From NCBI GenBank assembly GCA_003280515.1, contig QCER01000005.1:20530-84529 (forward strand): a stretch of 64,000 bases of DNA, in the 5' to 3' direction. The notes beneath the pieces are model-generated. The model searched no databases, had not been told where the DNA came from, and saw only the letters and a program-made list of their open reading frames with translations. The translations under genes were made by a program, and so were the position numbers. Below are positions 10,086 to 22,131 of the stretch, one piece after another (the first letter of the stretch is position 1; each line of letters opens with the position of its first letter). This DNA comes from Prochlorococcus sp. AG-355-P18 (GTDB lineage: Bacteria; Cyanobacteriota; Cyanobacteriia; PCC-6307; Cyanobiaceae).

Positions 10086-11210
10086 ATGGCTGATTTTTAC
10101 CAAATACTTGGAGTTTCAAGAGATGCTGATGCCGATACCTTAAAAAAGGCGTATAGAAAATTAGCAAGACAATACCATCCTGATGTAAATAAGGAACCAG
10201 GTGCTGAAGATAAATTTAAAGAAATTGGCAAGGCTTATGAAGCATTAGCTGATCCTGAAACAAGAGCTAGATATGATCAGTTTGGAGAAGCTGGCCTTGG
10301 AGGTGCGGCTGGAATGCCTGATATGGGCGATATGGGTGGCTTTGCAGATTTATTTGAAACTTTTTTTAATGGGTTTGGTGGACAAAATCCCCAGGGAGGA
10401 CGAACTCAAAGAAGAGGCCCTCAACAAGGAGATGATCTAAGGTATGACCTTAATGTTGACTTTAAAGATGCAATTTTTGGCCAACAAAGAGAAATTAAGA
10501 TTCCCCATCTTGAAACATGTGAAGTTTGTAAGGGAACAGGTGCTAAACCAGGAACTGGACCAAAAACTTGTTCAACATGTGGTGGTAGTGGACAAGTTAG
10601 AAGAGCTACGAGAACACCTTTTGGTAATTTCACCCAAGTAGCAGAATGTCCTTCATGTAATGGAGCTGGTCAGATAATTGCAGATCCTTGTTTAAGTTGT
10701 GGCGGGAATGGAGTAAAGCAAGTCAGAAAAAAATTAAGAATTAATATTCCTGCAGGTGTTGATACTGGTACTAAATTAAGAGTTTCCGGAGAGGGAAATG
10801 TTGGTTTGAAGGGAGGCCCACCTGGAGATCTTTATGTTTTTATTAAGGTTAAGAATGATTCAAAACTTAAAAGAGATGGTGTGACTATTTACTCAGAAAT
10901 AGCTGTAAGTTACTTACAGGCTATTTTAGGAGATACTGTTAAAATTACTACAGTTGATGGAAGCGTTAATCTAAAAATTCCAAGTGGTACCCAGCCAAAT
11001 ACAACTCTTTCACTTGAGAATAAAGGGGTTCCTAGACTGGGTAATCCAGTTGCTAGAGGAAATCATGAAGTCCTAGTAAAGGTTAAATTGCCAACTCGCG
11101 TAACTGATGAAGAGAGAAAGCTTTTAGAGAGTTTAGCTACGCAATATACAGATAAAAATATTAATTCTAGTAGTGGACTTTTTAGCAAATTATTTGGGAA
11201 AGAATCTTAA
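10086..11210 (+). CDS. dnaJ: chaperone DnaJ
   Basis: J domain HPD motif; four CxxCxGxG zinc-binding repeats. Confidence 0.96.
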   Translation: MADFYQILGVSRDADADTLKKAYRKLARQYHPDVNKEPGAEDKFKEIGKAYEALADPETRARYDQFGEAGLGGAAGMPDMGDMGGFADLFETFFNGFGGQNPQGGRTQRRGPQQGDDLRYDLNVDFKDAIFGQQREIKIPHLETCEVCKGTGAKPGTGPKTCSTCGGSGQVRRATRTPFGNFTQVAECPSCNGAGQIIADPCLSCGGNGVKQVRKKLRINIPAGVDTGTKLRVSGEGNVGLKGGPPGDLYVFIKVKNDSKLKRDGVTIYSEIAVSYLQAILGDTVKITTVDGSVNLKIPSGTQPNTTLSLENKGVPRLGNPVARGNHEVLVKVKLPTRVTDEERKLLESLATQYTDKNINSSSGLFSKLFGKES

Positions 11211-11440
11211 TGATTGCTTTAAAGCATTTGGATCTTAAATCTGTTCCATGTCCTTTAAATGTCGTTAAAATTAAATTGGCTTTAGAGAAGTTATCTGAAA
11301 ATGAACAACTTATAGTTGAACTAGATAAAGGTGAACCAGAAGCAATGGTATTAAATAACTTAAAAGAGATGGGATTTTTCTTTAAGCAAATTAAAGAAAG
11401 TGAAAAATTTATAAAAATAAAAATATTTAATGAAAATTAA
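11210..11440 (+). CDS. TusA/SirA-like sulfurtransferase family protein
   Basis: LDLKSVPCPLNVVKIKLALEKL matches the TusA CPxP-type motif; overlaps dnaJ stop by 1 nt. Confidence 0.8.
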   Translation: MIALKHLDLKSVPCPLNVVKIKLALEKLSENEQLIVELDKGEPEAMVLNNLKEMGFFFKQIKESEKFIKIKIFNEN

Positions 11441-12347
11441 TAGTAAAAATTTAGGTTTAGTTACGAAAAAATTTAATGAATTTTTTTTAGTTGATTTAAA
11501 AAATAAAGAAAACTTTGAAAATAGCGATAAATTTTTATGTAAGGTGAGGAAGTCTATAAATTTCAAGGATCAATTAATTTATGTTGGTGACGAAGTGATA
11601 ATTGAAAATATTGATTTAAAAAGCAAACGCGCAGTAATAACAAGTCTTAAAAAAAGAAAAAATTTATTAGTTAGACCCTCAGTTGCAAATATTTCTAACA
11701 TATATATCACTTGTTCAGTTAAAGAGCCAGAGTTAAATTTATCTCAAGTTAATAGGTTTTTGATATCAGCAGAATCTATGGGTGTTGAAGTGTCATTAGT
11801 TTTGACAAAATGTGATTTAATTTCAGATACAAAAAGATCTTTATTAATTGATAAATTTGAAAAATGGGGTTATCAAATAATAACTTTAAATTTAGAGAGA
11901 TCTGATTACTTTAATAATTTATTAGCTGAATTAAAGAAAAAAAAATGTTCAATTTTTATGGGCCCATCAGGTGTTGGCAAAACTACTTTGCTTAATATGA
12001 TAATTCCAGGTCTTCATAATAGTACTGCGCCAGTTTCCAATAAAATTAAGAGAGGTAAAAACACTACTCGAAATGTTGAGTTATTTTCAATATCGAATGA
12101 AAGTTACATTGTAGATACTCCTGGTTTTAATATGCAACCTGTAGAGGTTGATATTAAGTTGTTACCAAATCTTTATTCAGAAATATATAAACAGGTAATC
12201 GAAGAAGGAATTAAGTGTAAATATCGTAACTGTTTACACTTAAAAGACGAGGGATGTAATTTAAATAAATCTTTTGAAAGATATTCTTTTTATAAAGAAA
12301 TGATTGAGTCTTCTAAGAGTCACTATTATCAAAACCAGGTAGATTAA
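11430..12347 (+). CDS. rsgA: ribosome small subunit-dependent GTPase A
   Basis: Circularly permuted GTPase: [22 protein letters not shown]-terminal zinc [14 protein letters not shown]. Confidence 0.92.
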   Translation: MKINSKNLGLVTKKFNEFFLVDLKNKENFENSDKFLCKVRKSINFKDQLIYVGDEVIIENIDLKSKRAVITSLKKRKNLLVRPSVANISNIYITCSVKEPELNLSQVNRFLISAESMGVEVSLVLTKCDLISDTKRSLLIDKFEKWGYQIITLNLERSDYFNNLLAELKKKKCSIFMGPSGVGKTTLLNMIIPGLHNSTAPVSNKIKRGKNTTRNVELFSISNESYIVDTPGFNMQPVEVDIKLLPNLYSEIYKQVIEEGIKCKYRNCLHLKDEGCNLNKSFERYSFYKEMIESSKSHYYQNQVD

Positions 12348-12663
12348 GATTTAATCCACCAGTCAAATCATTCATCCTTTCTTTCATTGTAGTAGTTGAT
12401 AATTCATGAGCTTTTTTAATAGCCTGTAAAATATTCTGCTCTATTTTTTCTTTATCTGCGTTTAGAAAATTTTCTTGTACTTCTACCTTTAAAGGAAGTT
12501 GATTTCCACTTATCCAGACTTTAATCATTTCATCATCACTTTTTCCTTCAATCTCCATATTTTCAAGTTCATCTTGTAATTTTTGAGCATCTTGTTGAAT
12601 TTGTTTAGCTTTTTTAAAAGCTTCTGTAAGTTGTCCAAAGTTAGGAAGTCCAAAACCCGCCAT
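12313..12663 (-). CDS. YbaB/EbfC family nucleoid-associated protein
   Basis: 116 aa: [26 protein letters not shown] typical of YbaB. Confidence 0.9.
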   Translation of the reverse strand: MAGFGLPNFGQLTEAFKKAKQIQQDAQKLQDELENMEIEGKSDDEMIKVWISGNQLPLKVEVQENFLNADKEKIEQNILQAIKKAHELSTTTMKERMNDLTGGLNLNLPGFDNSDS

Positions 12664-12680
12664 TTTGTAAAAAAGTTTCT

Positions 12681-13574
12681 TTAGTTAGGATAGTCAAAAC
12701 CAATCATTCTTACTTCCGGTTGCAAAAAAATTCCTTTGTTTTGTAGTACTTTTTGTTGAATTACTGTTATTAATTCATAAATATCTTTTGAACTTGCTGA
12801 AGAAGAGTTAATTATAAAATTTGAATGCATTGTAGAAATTTCAGCACCCCCAATTTTAAATCCTTTTAAACCCATTTCATCAATTAATTTTGCAGCATAA
12901 TTATTTTCAGGATTTTTAAAAACACTACCAAAACTTGGTTGATGATATGGTTGTGTTTCTGTTTTTAATTTAAGGTTATTTTTGGTTGTTTGTATTAACT
13001 GTTTTAGATTTCCATTAGGCTCAAAATGTAGCCTTGCACTAATAATTGTTAAATCATTTTTTTGAAACGAGCTAAATCTATACTCAAAGTTGATATCTTT
13101 TTTTTTAATTTCAAGTTTTTCATGAGTTTTATTATCTATAACTTTTACGGAAATAAGATTTTCTGCTAGCGATAAATTACCTGTCCCAGCATTCATATAA
13201 ATTGCTCCTCCTAATGTTCCTGGAATTCCAACAGCCCATTCCCCTCCTTGCAATCTATTTTTAGCAAGAGAATTAGATAATGTTGGGAGCATTACACCTG
13301 CTTCCGCCTCAACAATTCCTGAATATGGGTCTATCTTTAATGATTTCAATTTTTTTGTACAAACAACTAAGCCTTTTATGAAAATATTATTTATTAAAAG
13401 ATTTGAACCTGCGCCAATTATTTGACATCTTTGTTTGTTTAAATTAGCCCATTTTATTAGATATGAAAATTCTTCAATACTTCTTGGTTCAGCAAAATAT
13501 TCAGCTACTCCTCCTACTTTTATAGTTGTATAACTACTTAAATTGCAGTTTTTAGAAAAATTTTTTTTATTCAT
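12681..13574 (-). CDS. murB: UDP-N-acetylenolpyruvoylglucosamine reductase
   Basis: [36 protein letters not shown]. Confidence 0.95.
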   Translation of the reverse strand: MNKKNFSKNCNLSSYTTIKVGGVAEYFAEPRSIEEFSYLIKWANLNKQRCQIIGAGSNLLINNIFIKGLVVCTKKLKSLKIDPYSGIVEAEAGVMLPTLSNSLAKNRLQGGEWAVGIPGTLGGAIYMNAGTGNLSLAENLISVKVIDNKTHEKLEIKKKDINFEYRFSSFQKNDLTIISARLHFEPNGNLKQLIQTTKNNLKLKTETQPYHQPSFGSVFKNPENNYAAKLIDEMGLKGFKIGGAEISTMHSNFIINSSSASSKDIYELITVIQQKVLQNKGIFLQPEVRMIGFDYPN

Positions 13575-13585
13575 AAATTTGTTAT

Positions 13586-14998
13586 CTATTTAAATGTTTT
13601 TTCATTTAAAATTGTCCAGAAATTATGACAATTACCAGCTCCCATATTCAAAATTAAATCCCCTTTTTGAGTTAATTCGTAAAAATTCTTTGCTACTTCA
13701 TAATAATTATTTATGTAACTAACATTTTTATTTTTTTTATAAATCAGATCAGTGATAATTTTCGAAGTAATTTTATCTTCGTTTCTTTCTCCTGCTCCAT
13801 AAATACTGGTTACATAAATAACATCTGCTTTTGATAATTCTTCAGCGAATTCGTCTTTAAATTGCTTGACTCGAGAGTATCTATGAGGTTGAAAAATAGC
13901 TATTAATCTACTTTTTTGACATTCATTTTCATCTTTTTGCTGAATCAATAATCTTCCTAATTTAATCGTCTCTTTTATTTCGTTTGGGTGATGTGCATAA
14001 TCATCATATAAACTTCTTTCATCTACTTCGCCTCTGAATTCAAATCTTTTTTTGGGCAGCTTTAGATATTTTATATTTTTCTTAATTTCTATAAAATCTA
14101 CTCCTATCATCCTTGAAGCTGCTATTGCTGCTGTGATATTAGATAGATTGTGTAATCCTGGAATTGGAATATTTAAACTACTAATAAAATTTCCATTTTC
14201 ATAATACTTTCCAATTGTATACTTTGAATTAATTTCGGTAGGAATTATCGCATAAGCTACGTTTTTTGCCGTACTGTTTGACCATTTCCAATTAGAATAA
14301 AAATTATTTCTTGAGGTTTCACAATCAAAATTAAATAGTAATTTTTTAGAATTTTTAGCGAAACTTTTAAAAGAAGATATGACTTCAGTTAAATTTGAAA
14401 AGTGATCGCAATGATCAAAATCAATGTTATTGATTATTCCGATATAAGACTTATATTTGTTAATTGTCCCATCAGATTCATCAACTTCAGCTACTAAGTA
14501 TTTTGTATTTTCTAAATGACAATTAGAGTTGTAAATAGGAACTATTCCTCCAGTTATTGAAGAAGAATTACTTGTACATAACTCAAGTATTGTAGAAAGA
14601 AATGCACTGGTTGATGTTTTTCCGTGACTGCCGGCTACCGCCAATGCACTATAAGTGCTCATAAGCATTGCAAGTATCTCTGAACGGTGTTTTATTGATA
14701 AATTTTTTTCTCTGCAGTACGAAAATTCTTCATTTTCTGGCTTGATCGCAGAGCTTACAACAAAATTAATCAATCTGTTGGTAAATTTTGAAATAACAAA
14801 TTCAATATTTTGTTGAATTTGAGAAGAAAAGATTACTGCACCTAATTCCTCCAATTTTTTAGTTTCATCGTTTTTAACTAAATCAGATCCTGAAACTGAA
14901 CAACCTTTTTTAAGTAAACCTATTGCTAATGCTGACATCCCAATACCTCCAATCCCAATAAAATGAAAATGACTTTTCAACAGTAATTTTTTATCCAA
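13586..14998 (-). CDS. murC: UDP-N-acetylmuramate--L-alanine ligase
   Basis: HFIGIGGIGMSALA, GSHGKTSTSA, DDYAHHPNEI. Confidence 0.96.
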   Translation of the reverse strand: MDKKLLLKSHFHFIGIGGIGMSALAIGLLKKGCSVSGSDLVKNDETKKLEELGAVIFSSQIQQNIEFVISKFTNRLINFVVSSAIKPENEEFSYCREKNLSIKHRSEILAMLMSTYSALAVAGSHGKTSTSAFLSTILELCTSNSSSITGGIVPIYNSNCHLENTKYLVAEVDESDGTINKYKSYIGIINNIDFDHCDHFSNLTEVISSFKSFAKNSKKLLFNFDCETSRNNFYSNWKWSNSTAKNVAYAIIPTEINSKYTIGKYYENGNFISSLNIPIPGLHNLSNITAAIAASRMIGVDFIEIKKNIKYLKLPKKRFEFRGEVDERSLYDDYAHHPNEIKETIKLGRLLIQQKDENECQKSRLIAIFQPHRYSRVKQFKDEFAEELSKADVIYVTSIYGAGERNEDKITSKIITDLIYKKNKNVSYINNYYEVAKNFYELTQKGDLILNMGAGNCHNFWTILNEKTFK

Positions 14999-15190
14999 TG
15001 TTTATCTTTTACTTAAATCAAAATAACTTCTAGGTAAAATTTTGCTATTTTTCTTAAAAAAAAATGTGTTTTTTTTTTGAATTAATACAAAACTAGACTT
15101 ATTTGCTTAATAAATCAAAAAAACCTTACGTTATTGCACAAAATTCAGTATGATCAGCAACTTAGGTTAATCATTTAGAAATTATTAGTT

Positions 15191-16213
15191 ATGACTTTGC
15201 GTGTTGCAATTAACGGCTTTGGCAGAATTGGTCGAAACTTTATGCGTTGTTGGCTTAGTAGAGGGGCTTACACCAATATTGAAGTAGTTGGAATTAATGT
15301 TACCTCAGATCCTAAGACTAATGCTCATCTATTAAAGTATGACTCAGTCCTTGGTCAACTTGATGGTGTTGATATTCAATATACTGACGATACTTTTGTA
15401 ATTAATAACAAGACAATTAAGTGTTTCTCTGATAGAAACCCAATGAATCTCCCTTGGAAAGACTGGGGTGTCGATTTGGTTATTGAATCTACTGGAGTAT
15501 TCAATACAGATGTAGGTGCAAGTAAGCACCTAGAGGTAGGAGCAAAAAAAGTCATCTTAACTGCTCCTGGTAAAGGCGATGGCGTTGGTACTTATGTAGT
15601 AGGAGTCAATGCTGATACATATAAACATAAAGATTATGATATTTTGAGTAATGCTAGTTGTACAACGAACTGTTTAGCTCCAGTAGTTAAAGTTTTAGAT
15701 CAAACTTTTGGGATTAACAAAGGTTTGATGACTACAATTCATAGTTATACAGGGGATCAAAGAATTTTAGATAATAGTCATAGAGATCTAAGAAGAGCTA
15801 GAGCCGCTGCCACAAATATCGTTCCTACTTCTACAGGAGCTGCAAAAGCAGTAGCTCTTGTATACCCAGAAATGAAAGGCAAATTAACAGGAATTGCAAT
15901 GAGAGTTCCAACTCCTAACGTGTCAGCAGTAGATTTTGTTTTTGAATCTTCTAAATCTGTTACAGCTGAAGAAGTCAATAATGCTCTCAAAGAAGCATCT
16001 CTAAGCTCAATGAAAGGCATTATTAAGTATGGAGATGAACCATTAGTGTCAAGTGATTATGCAGGTACAAATGAATCATCAATCGTAGATAGTGACCTTA
16101 CTATGTGTATCGGAGATAACCTTGTAAAAGTGCTTGCATGGTATGACAATGAGTGGGGTTATAGTCAGAGAGTTGTAGATTTAGCAGAGATTGTTGCTAA
16201 AAATTGGGAGTAA
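15191..16213 (+). CDS. gap2: glyceraldehyde-3-phosphate dehydrogenase (Gap2 type)
   Basis: [23 protein letters not shown] active site, [16 protein letters not shown]. Confidence 0.95.
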   Translation: MTLRVAINGFGRIGRNFMRCWLSRGAYTNIEVVGINVTSDPKTNAHLLKYDSVLGQLDGVDIQYTDDTFVINNKTIKCFSDRNPMNLPWKDWGVDLVIESTGVFNTDVGASKHLEVGAKKVILTAPGKGDGVGTYVVGVNADTYKHKDYDILSNASCTTNCLAPVVKVLDQTFGINKGLMTTIHSYTGDQRILDNSHRDLRRARAAATNIVPTSTGAAKAVALVYPEMKGKLTGIAMRVPTPNVSAVDFVFESSKSVTAEEVNNALKEASLSSMKGIIKYGDEPLVSSDYAGTNESSIVDSDLTMCIGDNLVKVLAWYDNEWGYSQRVVDLAEIVAKNWE

Positions 16214-17200
16214 TTAAAAGTGTTTGTAAGGTGTGTTAATCAATAATTTGTTTTTTTTAGTATCTTTAAACTCTATTGATGGATTACCATCAGCAAAAAA
16301 CCCAATTTCGTTAATATCTTTATCAAGTTTAGATAAATTCTTTGCCCATTTTTTTGGCAATGAAAAAACTAATTCATAATCTTCCCCTCCAAAAAAATAA
16401 TATTCATCCCACTTGTCTCCTTCAGGCCAATCCTTGTCTTTAGGTATTTTTTTATAATTTATGATCGCTTTGCAGTTGCTAGCTATTGCTAAATCTTGTA
16501 GAGCTTGAAATAGACCATCACTGCTATCAGTGCATCCTATTCTCTTTATATTTTTATTGGGCCGAGTTTTGAGGAGATTATTTAGAAAATTTGGGTAAAC
16601 TCTAGGGCGACAAAAATGTTCAATGGACTTAATGATTAATCTTTCATTAAGGAAAAATTCAGTATCGAAATTAATTTTATTTTGTATCAAAAATCCCAGT
16701 CTGCTAAGACCATGAATTCCTGTAGTTAATATTATGTCTCCTGGTTTACAAGCGTTTCTTCGTAATTCAAGTTCCCCTTGAACACCAAAGGCCGTAATTG
16801 AAATGATTTTTTCATTTCCCTTTGAGCAATCTCCCCCTAGGATGATTCCGCCATATTCTTTTAATGCTTTATTTATTCCTTTGTATAATTCTTCAACCCA
16901 AATCCACTCAGTTTTAGCAGGCAGAACTAGGCTTATTGTAATCCCTATAGTTTTCTTGCTCCCACTAGATAATAAGTCAGAGATGTTGCTAACAACTGCT
17001 TTCCATCCAAGGTCCCTAGGACAAATAGTAATGTCATTGAAATGAACATTTTCCACCAAACAATCAGTATTAACAAGTAAATTTTCTTTTTTAGTTTTGA
17101 TTATTGCGCAATCATCTGAAATTTGGTTTTTAGGCATAAATTTTCCTAGCCTATCTATTAATTCTTTTTCTCCTATATCTTCTAATATTTCTTTATGCAT
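16214..17200 (-). CDS. thiL: thiamine-monophosphate kinase
   Basis: DDCAIIKTKKENLLVNTDCLVENVHF, GGEDYELVFSLP. Confidence 0.92.
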   Translation of the reverse strand: MHKEILEDIGEKELIDRLGKFMPKNQISDDCAIIKTKKENLLVNTDCLVENVHFNDITICPRDLGWKAVVSNISDLLSSGSKKTIGITISLVLPAKTEWIWVEELYKGINKALKEYGGIILGGDCSKGNEKIISITAFGVQGELELRRNACKPGDIILTTGIHGLSRLGFLIQNKINFDTEFFLNERLIIKSIEHFCRPRVYPNFLNNLLKTRPNKNIKRIGCTDSSDGLFQALQDLAIASNCKAIINYKKIPKDKDWPEGDKWDEYYFFGGEDYELVFSLPKKWAKNLSKLDKDINEIGFFADGNPSIEFKDTKKNKLLINTPYKHF

Positions 17201-18284
17201 TTAATTTGAGGTTTTCAATCCCTTCTAAAACATCAATTGAAATTATTGTGTCATCTTTAGTAAGCTCTTCTAATACATCAAATCCATCTACAACGTAACC
17301 AAAGGCAGCATTCCTCCCGTCAATTAAATTGCGACCTGCTGGATTTAATTCTGCTTCATATAAAAAGAAGAAAAATTGCGATGAGCCATCATCAACTGCG
17401 GTATTTGAATGGGACCATCCTAATGTTCCAAGTGTTGCAAAAGGTAATGTTGGCGTTTCTGTGTAAAGACCTAAATCTTCAAAAGTTTGATTATAAAAAG
17501 TATCTTTTTCATCAGGAATTCTAATTTCTAAGGGAACGTGACGTTCTTCGTTTGTTTCAGGATCTACGTAACCAATATCTTCACCAATTGGATCACCTGT
17601 TTGCAGTACAAAAAATTCTTCTGCTCTGTTGATAGGTAAATCTTTGTAGAAGTTTTTTGAAGATAAATCTATAAATGCCCCTGCTGTAAGTGGTGCGTTA
17701 AATCCATCCACAATAGCTTGCATATCTCCTTTGGAGGTTTTTATATTGACCTTTGCTCTGCCCAGCAATCTTGGTAAATTATCAAATTCCTGGGGAATGG
17801 AGTATGGAAATTCGTTTGGTAGAAAATATTCTTCTAATCCACCTATTTTATCTAAAGCATCTCTTCGGGTAGTTATAAAGGAGTATTTATCCTTTGATTT
17901 AGAGTAATCTTGAAGATTATCAAGATTTTCTTTGAGTTTTAAAAATGTTTTTTCAGCAATTTTCTTTTTATCGTTTGGTAATTCTTGAATAATTTTACTC
18001 TGGTATTTTTTTAGTAAAGATTGACATTTTGTAACAGTTTTCGTAAGAGCGGGCCATCTTCCTCCCCTTACAAGGTCACTAGTTTCTTCCAATTTGTGTT
18101 GAAGTTCTTGTAACTCAACTTGCTTGATAGGGAGAGCGTTTCTGAGGATTGCATTAGGGTCTTTTACTGCATTTCCAGTAGGTAAATCAGCTAGTACTTG
18201 AATCGGTTTTAAGAGAAAAACCTGTAAAATTACAATCGAAAGAATTAAGAAAAGTTTGTTCTGATTTGATAAGAATTTTTGCAT
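17193..18284 (-). CDS. cyclophilin-type peptidyl-prolyl isomerase, exported (TLP40-like)
   Basis: N-terminal signal; C-terminal divergent cyclophilin fold ([29 protein letters not shown]...[15 protein letters not shown]). Confidence 0.83.
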   Translation of the reverse strand: MQKFLSNQNKLFLILSIVILQVFLLKPIQVLADLPTGNAVKDPNAILRNALPIKQVELQELQHKLEETSDLVRGGRWPALTKTVTKCQSLLKKYQSKIIQELPNDKKKIAEKTFLKLKENLDNLQDYSKSKDKYSFITTRRDALDKIGGLEEYFLPNEFPYSIPQEFDNLPRLLGRAKVNIKTSKGDMQAIVDGFNAPLTAGAFIDLSSKNFYKDLPINRAEEFFVLQTGDPIGEDIGYVDPETNEERHVPLEIRIPDEKDTFYNQTFEDLGLYTETPTLPFATLGTLGWSHSNTAVDDGSSQFFFFLYEAELNPAGRNLIDGRNAAFGYVVDGFDVLEELTKDDTIISIDVLEGIENLKLNA

Positions 18285-18291
18285 AGCACTC

Positions 18292-18888
18292 TTGCAGGTT
18301 TATGATCCTTGGGGATGTAATACAGGAATGATTTCCAGTAACGATTTTCGCACAGGTACTACCATCGAATTGGATGGACAAGTTTGGCGTGTTGTAGAAT
18401 TTCTACATGTCAAGCCTGGCAAGGGTTCTGCTTTTGTGCGAACAAAATTAAAATCAGTTCAAAGCGGCAACGTGGTTGAAAAAACTTTTCGAGCCGGAGA
18501 ATCAGTACAGCAGGCTATCCTTGAGAAGTCTAACCTGCAACACACTTATGTGGAGTCTGGTGATTATGTTTTTATGGATATGACAAGTTTTGAGGAAACA
18601 AGACTTTCCTCAGAACAAATCGGTAAGGGTGCTAAGTATTTGAAAGAGGGTATGGAGGTTAATGTAATTTTCCATAATGGTAAAGTTTTAGAAGTAGAAC
18701 TTCCAATATCTATTACTTTGAAAGTTACAGAGACTGATCCTGGAGTTAAAGGTGATACTGCTAGTGGGGGCACGAAACCAGCTATTCTAGAAACAGGTGC
18801 TCAAGTTATGGTTCCTTTATTTATTTCTGTTGGAGAAATGATTAAAGTTGATACTCGTAATGATAGTTATCTTGGACGTGAAAATTAA
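18292..18888 (+). CDS. efp: elongation factor P (likely start at ATG 18328, [10 protein letters not shown])
   Basis: EF-P KOW/OB domains; [30 protein letters not shown]. Confidence 0.95.
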   Translation: MQVYDPWGCNTGMISSNDFRTGTTIELDGQVWRVVEFLHVKPGKGSAFVRTKLKSVQSGNVVEKTFRAGESVQQAILEKSNLQHTYVESGDYVFMDMTSFEETRLSSEQIGKGAKYLKEGMEVNVIFHNGKVLEVELPISITLKVTETDPGVKGDTASGGTKPAILETGAQVMVPLFISVGEMIKVDTRNDSYLGREN

Positions 18889-19394
18889 TGGCTATGAAAT
18901 TAGATCATGATGACTTAAATCGCTTAATAGAGAAAATCTCCTCAAGCGATATTCAAGAATTCTCACTAGAGGGAGAAGATTTTAAACTTGAAATAAAAAG
19001 GAACTTATTTGATCAAAATCAAGTTGTCAATAATTTAGTATCTAATACTTCATTGGATATGCAAACAGTTGCTAATGAAAAAACTTTCAATAATAACCCC
19101 CCAGTTGTTAATGAGCCTGAAGCGCCTCAGGTAGCCCCTCCTGGGCGCTCTGACCTTACCGAAATAACATCTCCCATGGTAGGAACCTTTTATAGAGCTG
19201 CAGCTCCCGGTGAGGAGCCATTCGTAGAAGTAGGAAACAATGTTAAGGTCGGCCAAACTATTTGTATTTTGGAAGCTATGAAGTTAATGAATGAAATTGA
19301 ATCTGAATTTAACGCTGAAATTGTAGAGATTCTCGTTGAAAATGGAACTCCAGTTGAATTTGGTCAAGTTTTAATGCGCGTTAAGCAGTCTTGA
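18888..19394 (+). CDS. accB: biotin carboxyl carrier protein of acetyl-CoA carboxylase
   Basis: EAMKLMNEIESE biotinylation motif. Confidence 0.96.
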   Translation: MAMKLDHDDLNRLIEKISSSDIQEFSLEGEDFKLEIKRNLFDQNQVVNNLVSNTSLDMQTVANEKTFNNNPPVVNEPEAPQVAPPGRSDLTEITSPMVGTFYRAAAPGEEPFVEVGNNVKVGQTICILEAMKLMNEIESEFNAEIVEILVENGTPVEFGQVLMRVKQS

Positions 19395-20405
19395 ATTGGT
19401 ATTCATTTCTACGGCAGCTTTAATAGCCTCTACCATGCTCTGAGATTGAGCAATTCCTTTGCCTGCAATATCAAATCCCGTTCCATGATCAGGAGATGTT
19501 CTTACAAAAGGTAAACCGATTGTGGTATTGACTGAGTAATTAAGAGCTATTACTTTCATTGGTATTAAACCTTGATCATGATACATAGCAAGAATGCCAT
19601 CATGCTTTTCAGCATTTTTGTCATTCCAAGCTTTCATAGAAGAATTCCAGCAACTATCTGGTGATAAAGGTCCTGATAATTTAATATCTCTATTTTTTGC
19701 ATTCCAAGTAATTAATGCATCATTGAGCCAATCTTTCTCTTCATGACCTAGAACCCCTTCTTCTCCGGCATGAGGGTTTATTCCTGCTACTTTTAAACAA
19801 GGTTTATTAGTATAGGTATTACAAAAATCTTTAAAAAGATCCAATTTAGAGTGGATTAATTCCGTAGTTAATTTCTTGGGAACTTCACAAAGGGCTATGT
19901 GGGTTGTAGCTAATAAAGTATTAAATCTCCAACCTGTAATTGGTGATTTAGCTGTGAATAACATGCCAACGTTTTTTACTCCACACGATTTTGCCAGTAC
20001 TTCAGTTTGACCAGAGAAGTAATGGCCTGATAGGTACCATGATTTCTTGCAGATTGGTCCAGTTACAAGTGCTGAATTAGGATGTTGTTTTACAAGTTCA
20101 ATTGCCTTTGTTAAGTAATAGAAACTAGAATTACCATAACTTGATTTAGAATCATTATCTGCTGAGGAAATTTCGAGATCATGTATCTTTAAATCTTTTG
20201 GATTTGCAAGGTTTTCTAATCCTAGGGATCTAAGATTATTGTATGTGTTTTGTAAATGACTTTTTGATCCAACCAGTATAAAGTCAATTTTGTTTGATAT
20301 CTCATTAGAACAAAGTGCTTTTAAAATTATTTCGGGTCCAATACCAGACTCATCTCCCACGCTTATTACTACCTTCAAATCCTTTTTTGTATTCTGAAAA
20401 TTCAT
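19371..20405 (-). CDS. pdxA: 4-hydroxythreonine-4-phosphate dehydrogenase
   Basis: SVGDESGIGPEIILKAL, AGINPHAGEEGVLGHEE, MYHDQGLIPMKV, TSPDHGTGFDIAG. Confidence 0.95.
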   Translation of the reverse strand: MNFQNTKKDLKVVISVGDESGIGPEIILKALCSNEISNKIDFILVGSKSHLQNTYNNLRSLGLENLANPKDLKIHDLEISSADNDSKSSYGNSSFYYLTKAIELVKQHPNSALVTGPICKKSWYLSGHYFSGQTEVLAKSCGVKNVGMLFTAKSPITGWRFNTLLATTHIALCEVPKKLTTELIHSKLDLFKDFCNTYTNKPCLKVAGINPHAGEEGVLGHEEKDWLNDALITWNAKNRDIKLSGPLSPDSCWNSSMKAWNDKNAEKHDGILAMYHDQGLIPMKVIALNYSVNTTIGLPFVRTSPDHGTGFDIAGKGIAQSQSMVEAIKAAVEMNTNSRLLNAH

Positions 20406-20428
20406 AAAGAGTTTTTTAAATTTATTTT

Positions 20429-21307
20429 TTAACTATTTAAATAGCAATTTTTTAGACCTACCTTATAGTTTTTATAAATTAGTTTATATCCTAGTGTTTC
20501 GCATAGTAGTTTATTAGAAACTCTTCTATTTTCCATCCAAAAAGATTGAGCAATAGGTGATAATTCTTTTTTTGCATCTTCAAATAACACTGGCCTTGGC
20601 ATTGTTAAGCCAAGTAAATCGTAGCAATATTGAATAACTTCTATCTGAGAACAGGGTTGATCATCTGCAATATTAATAATCTGATAAAACTTTAAAGAAT
20701 TTTTATTTCGTAATAGATAGATAATTGCATTAGTAATATCAGCAACATGAATTCTTGAAAATACCTGATTTTTTTTAGAAATAACACGAACTTTTTTATT
20801 TTTTATTGCTTCAAAAGTGGATCTTCCGGGTCCATAAATACCAGGTAACCTAAAAATTTGTACAGGTAAACCGGATTCAAGCCATTCTTTTTCACAATTT
20901 AATCTCTTAAGACTTCTTTCCTGAAAAGGGTTTGGATTGTCAATTTCAGAAACCCAATCACCCTTGGTGTTTCCGTAAACTCCTGTTGTAGATAAATAGC
21001 CAACCCATTCAAGGGATAAACTTTTTAGCTGATCTTTAAGACTGCTTAATACTGGATCTTTTCCATTCTTGTCGGGAGGTATGCAACTAAGAATATGTGT
21101 GACTCCATCAAAAGTTTTTTTAGTAGGAATAATACCGATTTCGCTGTTGAATAGGAAACTATCTGGATCTTTTTTTTCAGATCTCGAACTTGTTAAAGCG
21201 GTATAACCTAATTGCCTAATTTTTTTTGCAAAGAAACTACCGCTGAAACCACATCCGAAGATTAAAAATTTATTTTTACTATTTAGTGAACTTGCGGGAT
21301 ACTTCAT
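20429..21307 (-). CDS. NAD-dependent epimerase/dehydratase (extended SDR)
   Basis: FGCGFSGSFFAKKI nucleotide-binding motif; YLSTTGVYGNTKGDWVSE; FRLPGIYGPGRS. Confidence 0.85.
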   Translation of the reverse strand: MKYPASSLNSKNKFLIFGCGFSGSFFAKKIRQLGYTALTSSRSEKKDPDSFLFNSEIGIIPTKKTFDGVTHILSCIPPDKNGKDPVLSSLKDQLKSLSLEWVGYLSTTGVYGNTKGDWVSEIDNPNPFQERSLKRLNCEKEWLESGLPVQIFRLPGIYGPGRSTFEAIKNKKVRVISKKNQVFSRIHVADITNAIIYLLRNKNSLKFYQIINIADDQPCSQIEVIQYCYDLLGLTMPRPVLFEDAKKELSPIAQSFWMENRRVSNKLLCETLGYKLIYKNYKVGLKNCYLNS

Positions 21308-21338
21308 GTGACGCTAAAGTAGTACATATGTATTATCA

Positions 21339-21569
21339 ATGATGAAGACAGTATTGAAACCTGAATACAAATTAAAAACTTTTTGCATTAGCAAAAGTTA
21401 TAGTCGTCTTAAAGAAAAAGAAATCAGTTTTATTAACTTTAAAGTCTATCAAAAACTATTTGTACTTCTCATTTCATTTTCGACAATTTTAATATTCCCA
21501 GAATCGCCAAGAGAATTGGAAAATATATGTGAGAGTTATAACGCTAGAAAAATATGTAATGTTTGGTAA
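21339..21569 (+). CDS. hypothetical small protein with one TM segment
   Basis: 76-aa ORF in an otherwise empty intergenic region; no family recognised. Confidence 0.4.
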   Translation: MMKTVLKPEYKLKTFCISKSYSRLKEKEISFINFKVYQKLFVLLISFSTILIFPESPRELENICESYNARKICNVW

Positions 21570-21968
21570 TCAAGCTGCTCTGTATTCTGATCTATCTTTT
21601 TCGTTATTTTTATTAACCCGAAAATTTGGGTTAGCCCATTGCAGTAATCTTATGGCTAGTCTTAAATCGCCCTCCAACCATGCTCTTATAGCCATGGCTC
21701 TTCGGGGATCATAAAATTTTTGCCTTCTGTACCAATACAAAGCGTTTTCATCTGATTTATCTCCATTACAGGAAAGACATGCAGGGACACAGTTTTCTGT
21801 TGTACTTAAGCCACCTTGGCTTCTTGGTATTACATGGTCAATAGATTCAGATGTTTTTCCGCAATATATACAACTTTTTCCTGTAAACCTATGAATAGAT
21901 TTTCGCCATTGTCTGAATCTGAACTTAGGACATAAATCCTCTAAAAAAACCGCATCATTAATATGCAT
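21570..21968 (-). CDS. HNH endonuclease family protein
   Basis: CIYCGKTSESIDHVIPRSQGGLSTTENCVPACLSCNGDK HNH with zinc cysteines. Confidence 0.9.
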   Translation of the reverse strand: MHINDAVFLEDLCPKFRFRQWRKSIHRFTGKSCIYCGKTSESIDHVIPRSQGGLSTTENCVPACLSCNGDKSDENALYWYRRQKFYDPRRAMAIRAWLEGDLRLAIRLLQWANPNFRVNKNNEKDRSEYRAA

Positions 21969-22131
21969 TCAGAATATTTAGTTAAATAAATAATGGCTTG
22001 AATATATTAAAAGTCAAGATTTATTTATGCTTTTTAGCCTAAATTTGCCAGTAAAAATATTATTTAGTGTGTTTAGATACAAAATAGTATTTATTAAAGT
22101 TTTAAAAATTTTGATCTTTTTGAAACCTTGA

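Noticed and set aside
12313-12347. Convergent overlap of rsgA and the YbaB gene (35 bp); similar overlaps at accB/pdxA and alaS/speA
   Set aside because: Normal for a streamlined genome; not informative on its own.
21570-21968. HNH gene as a homing endonuclease or mobile element
   Set aside because: Isolated HNH ORF in ordinary sequence with no intron, inverted repeats or disrupted neighbour.
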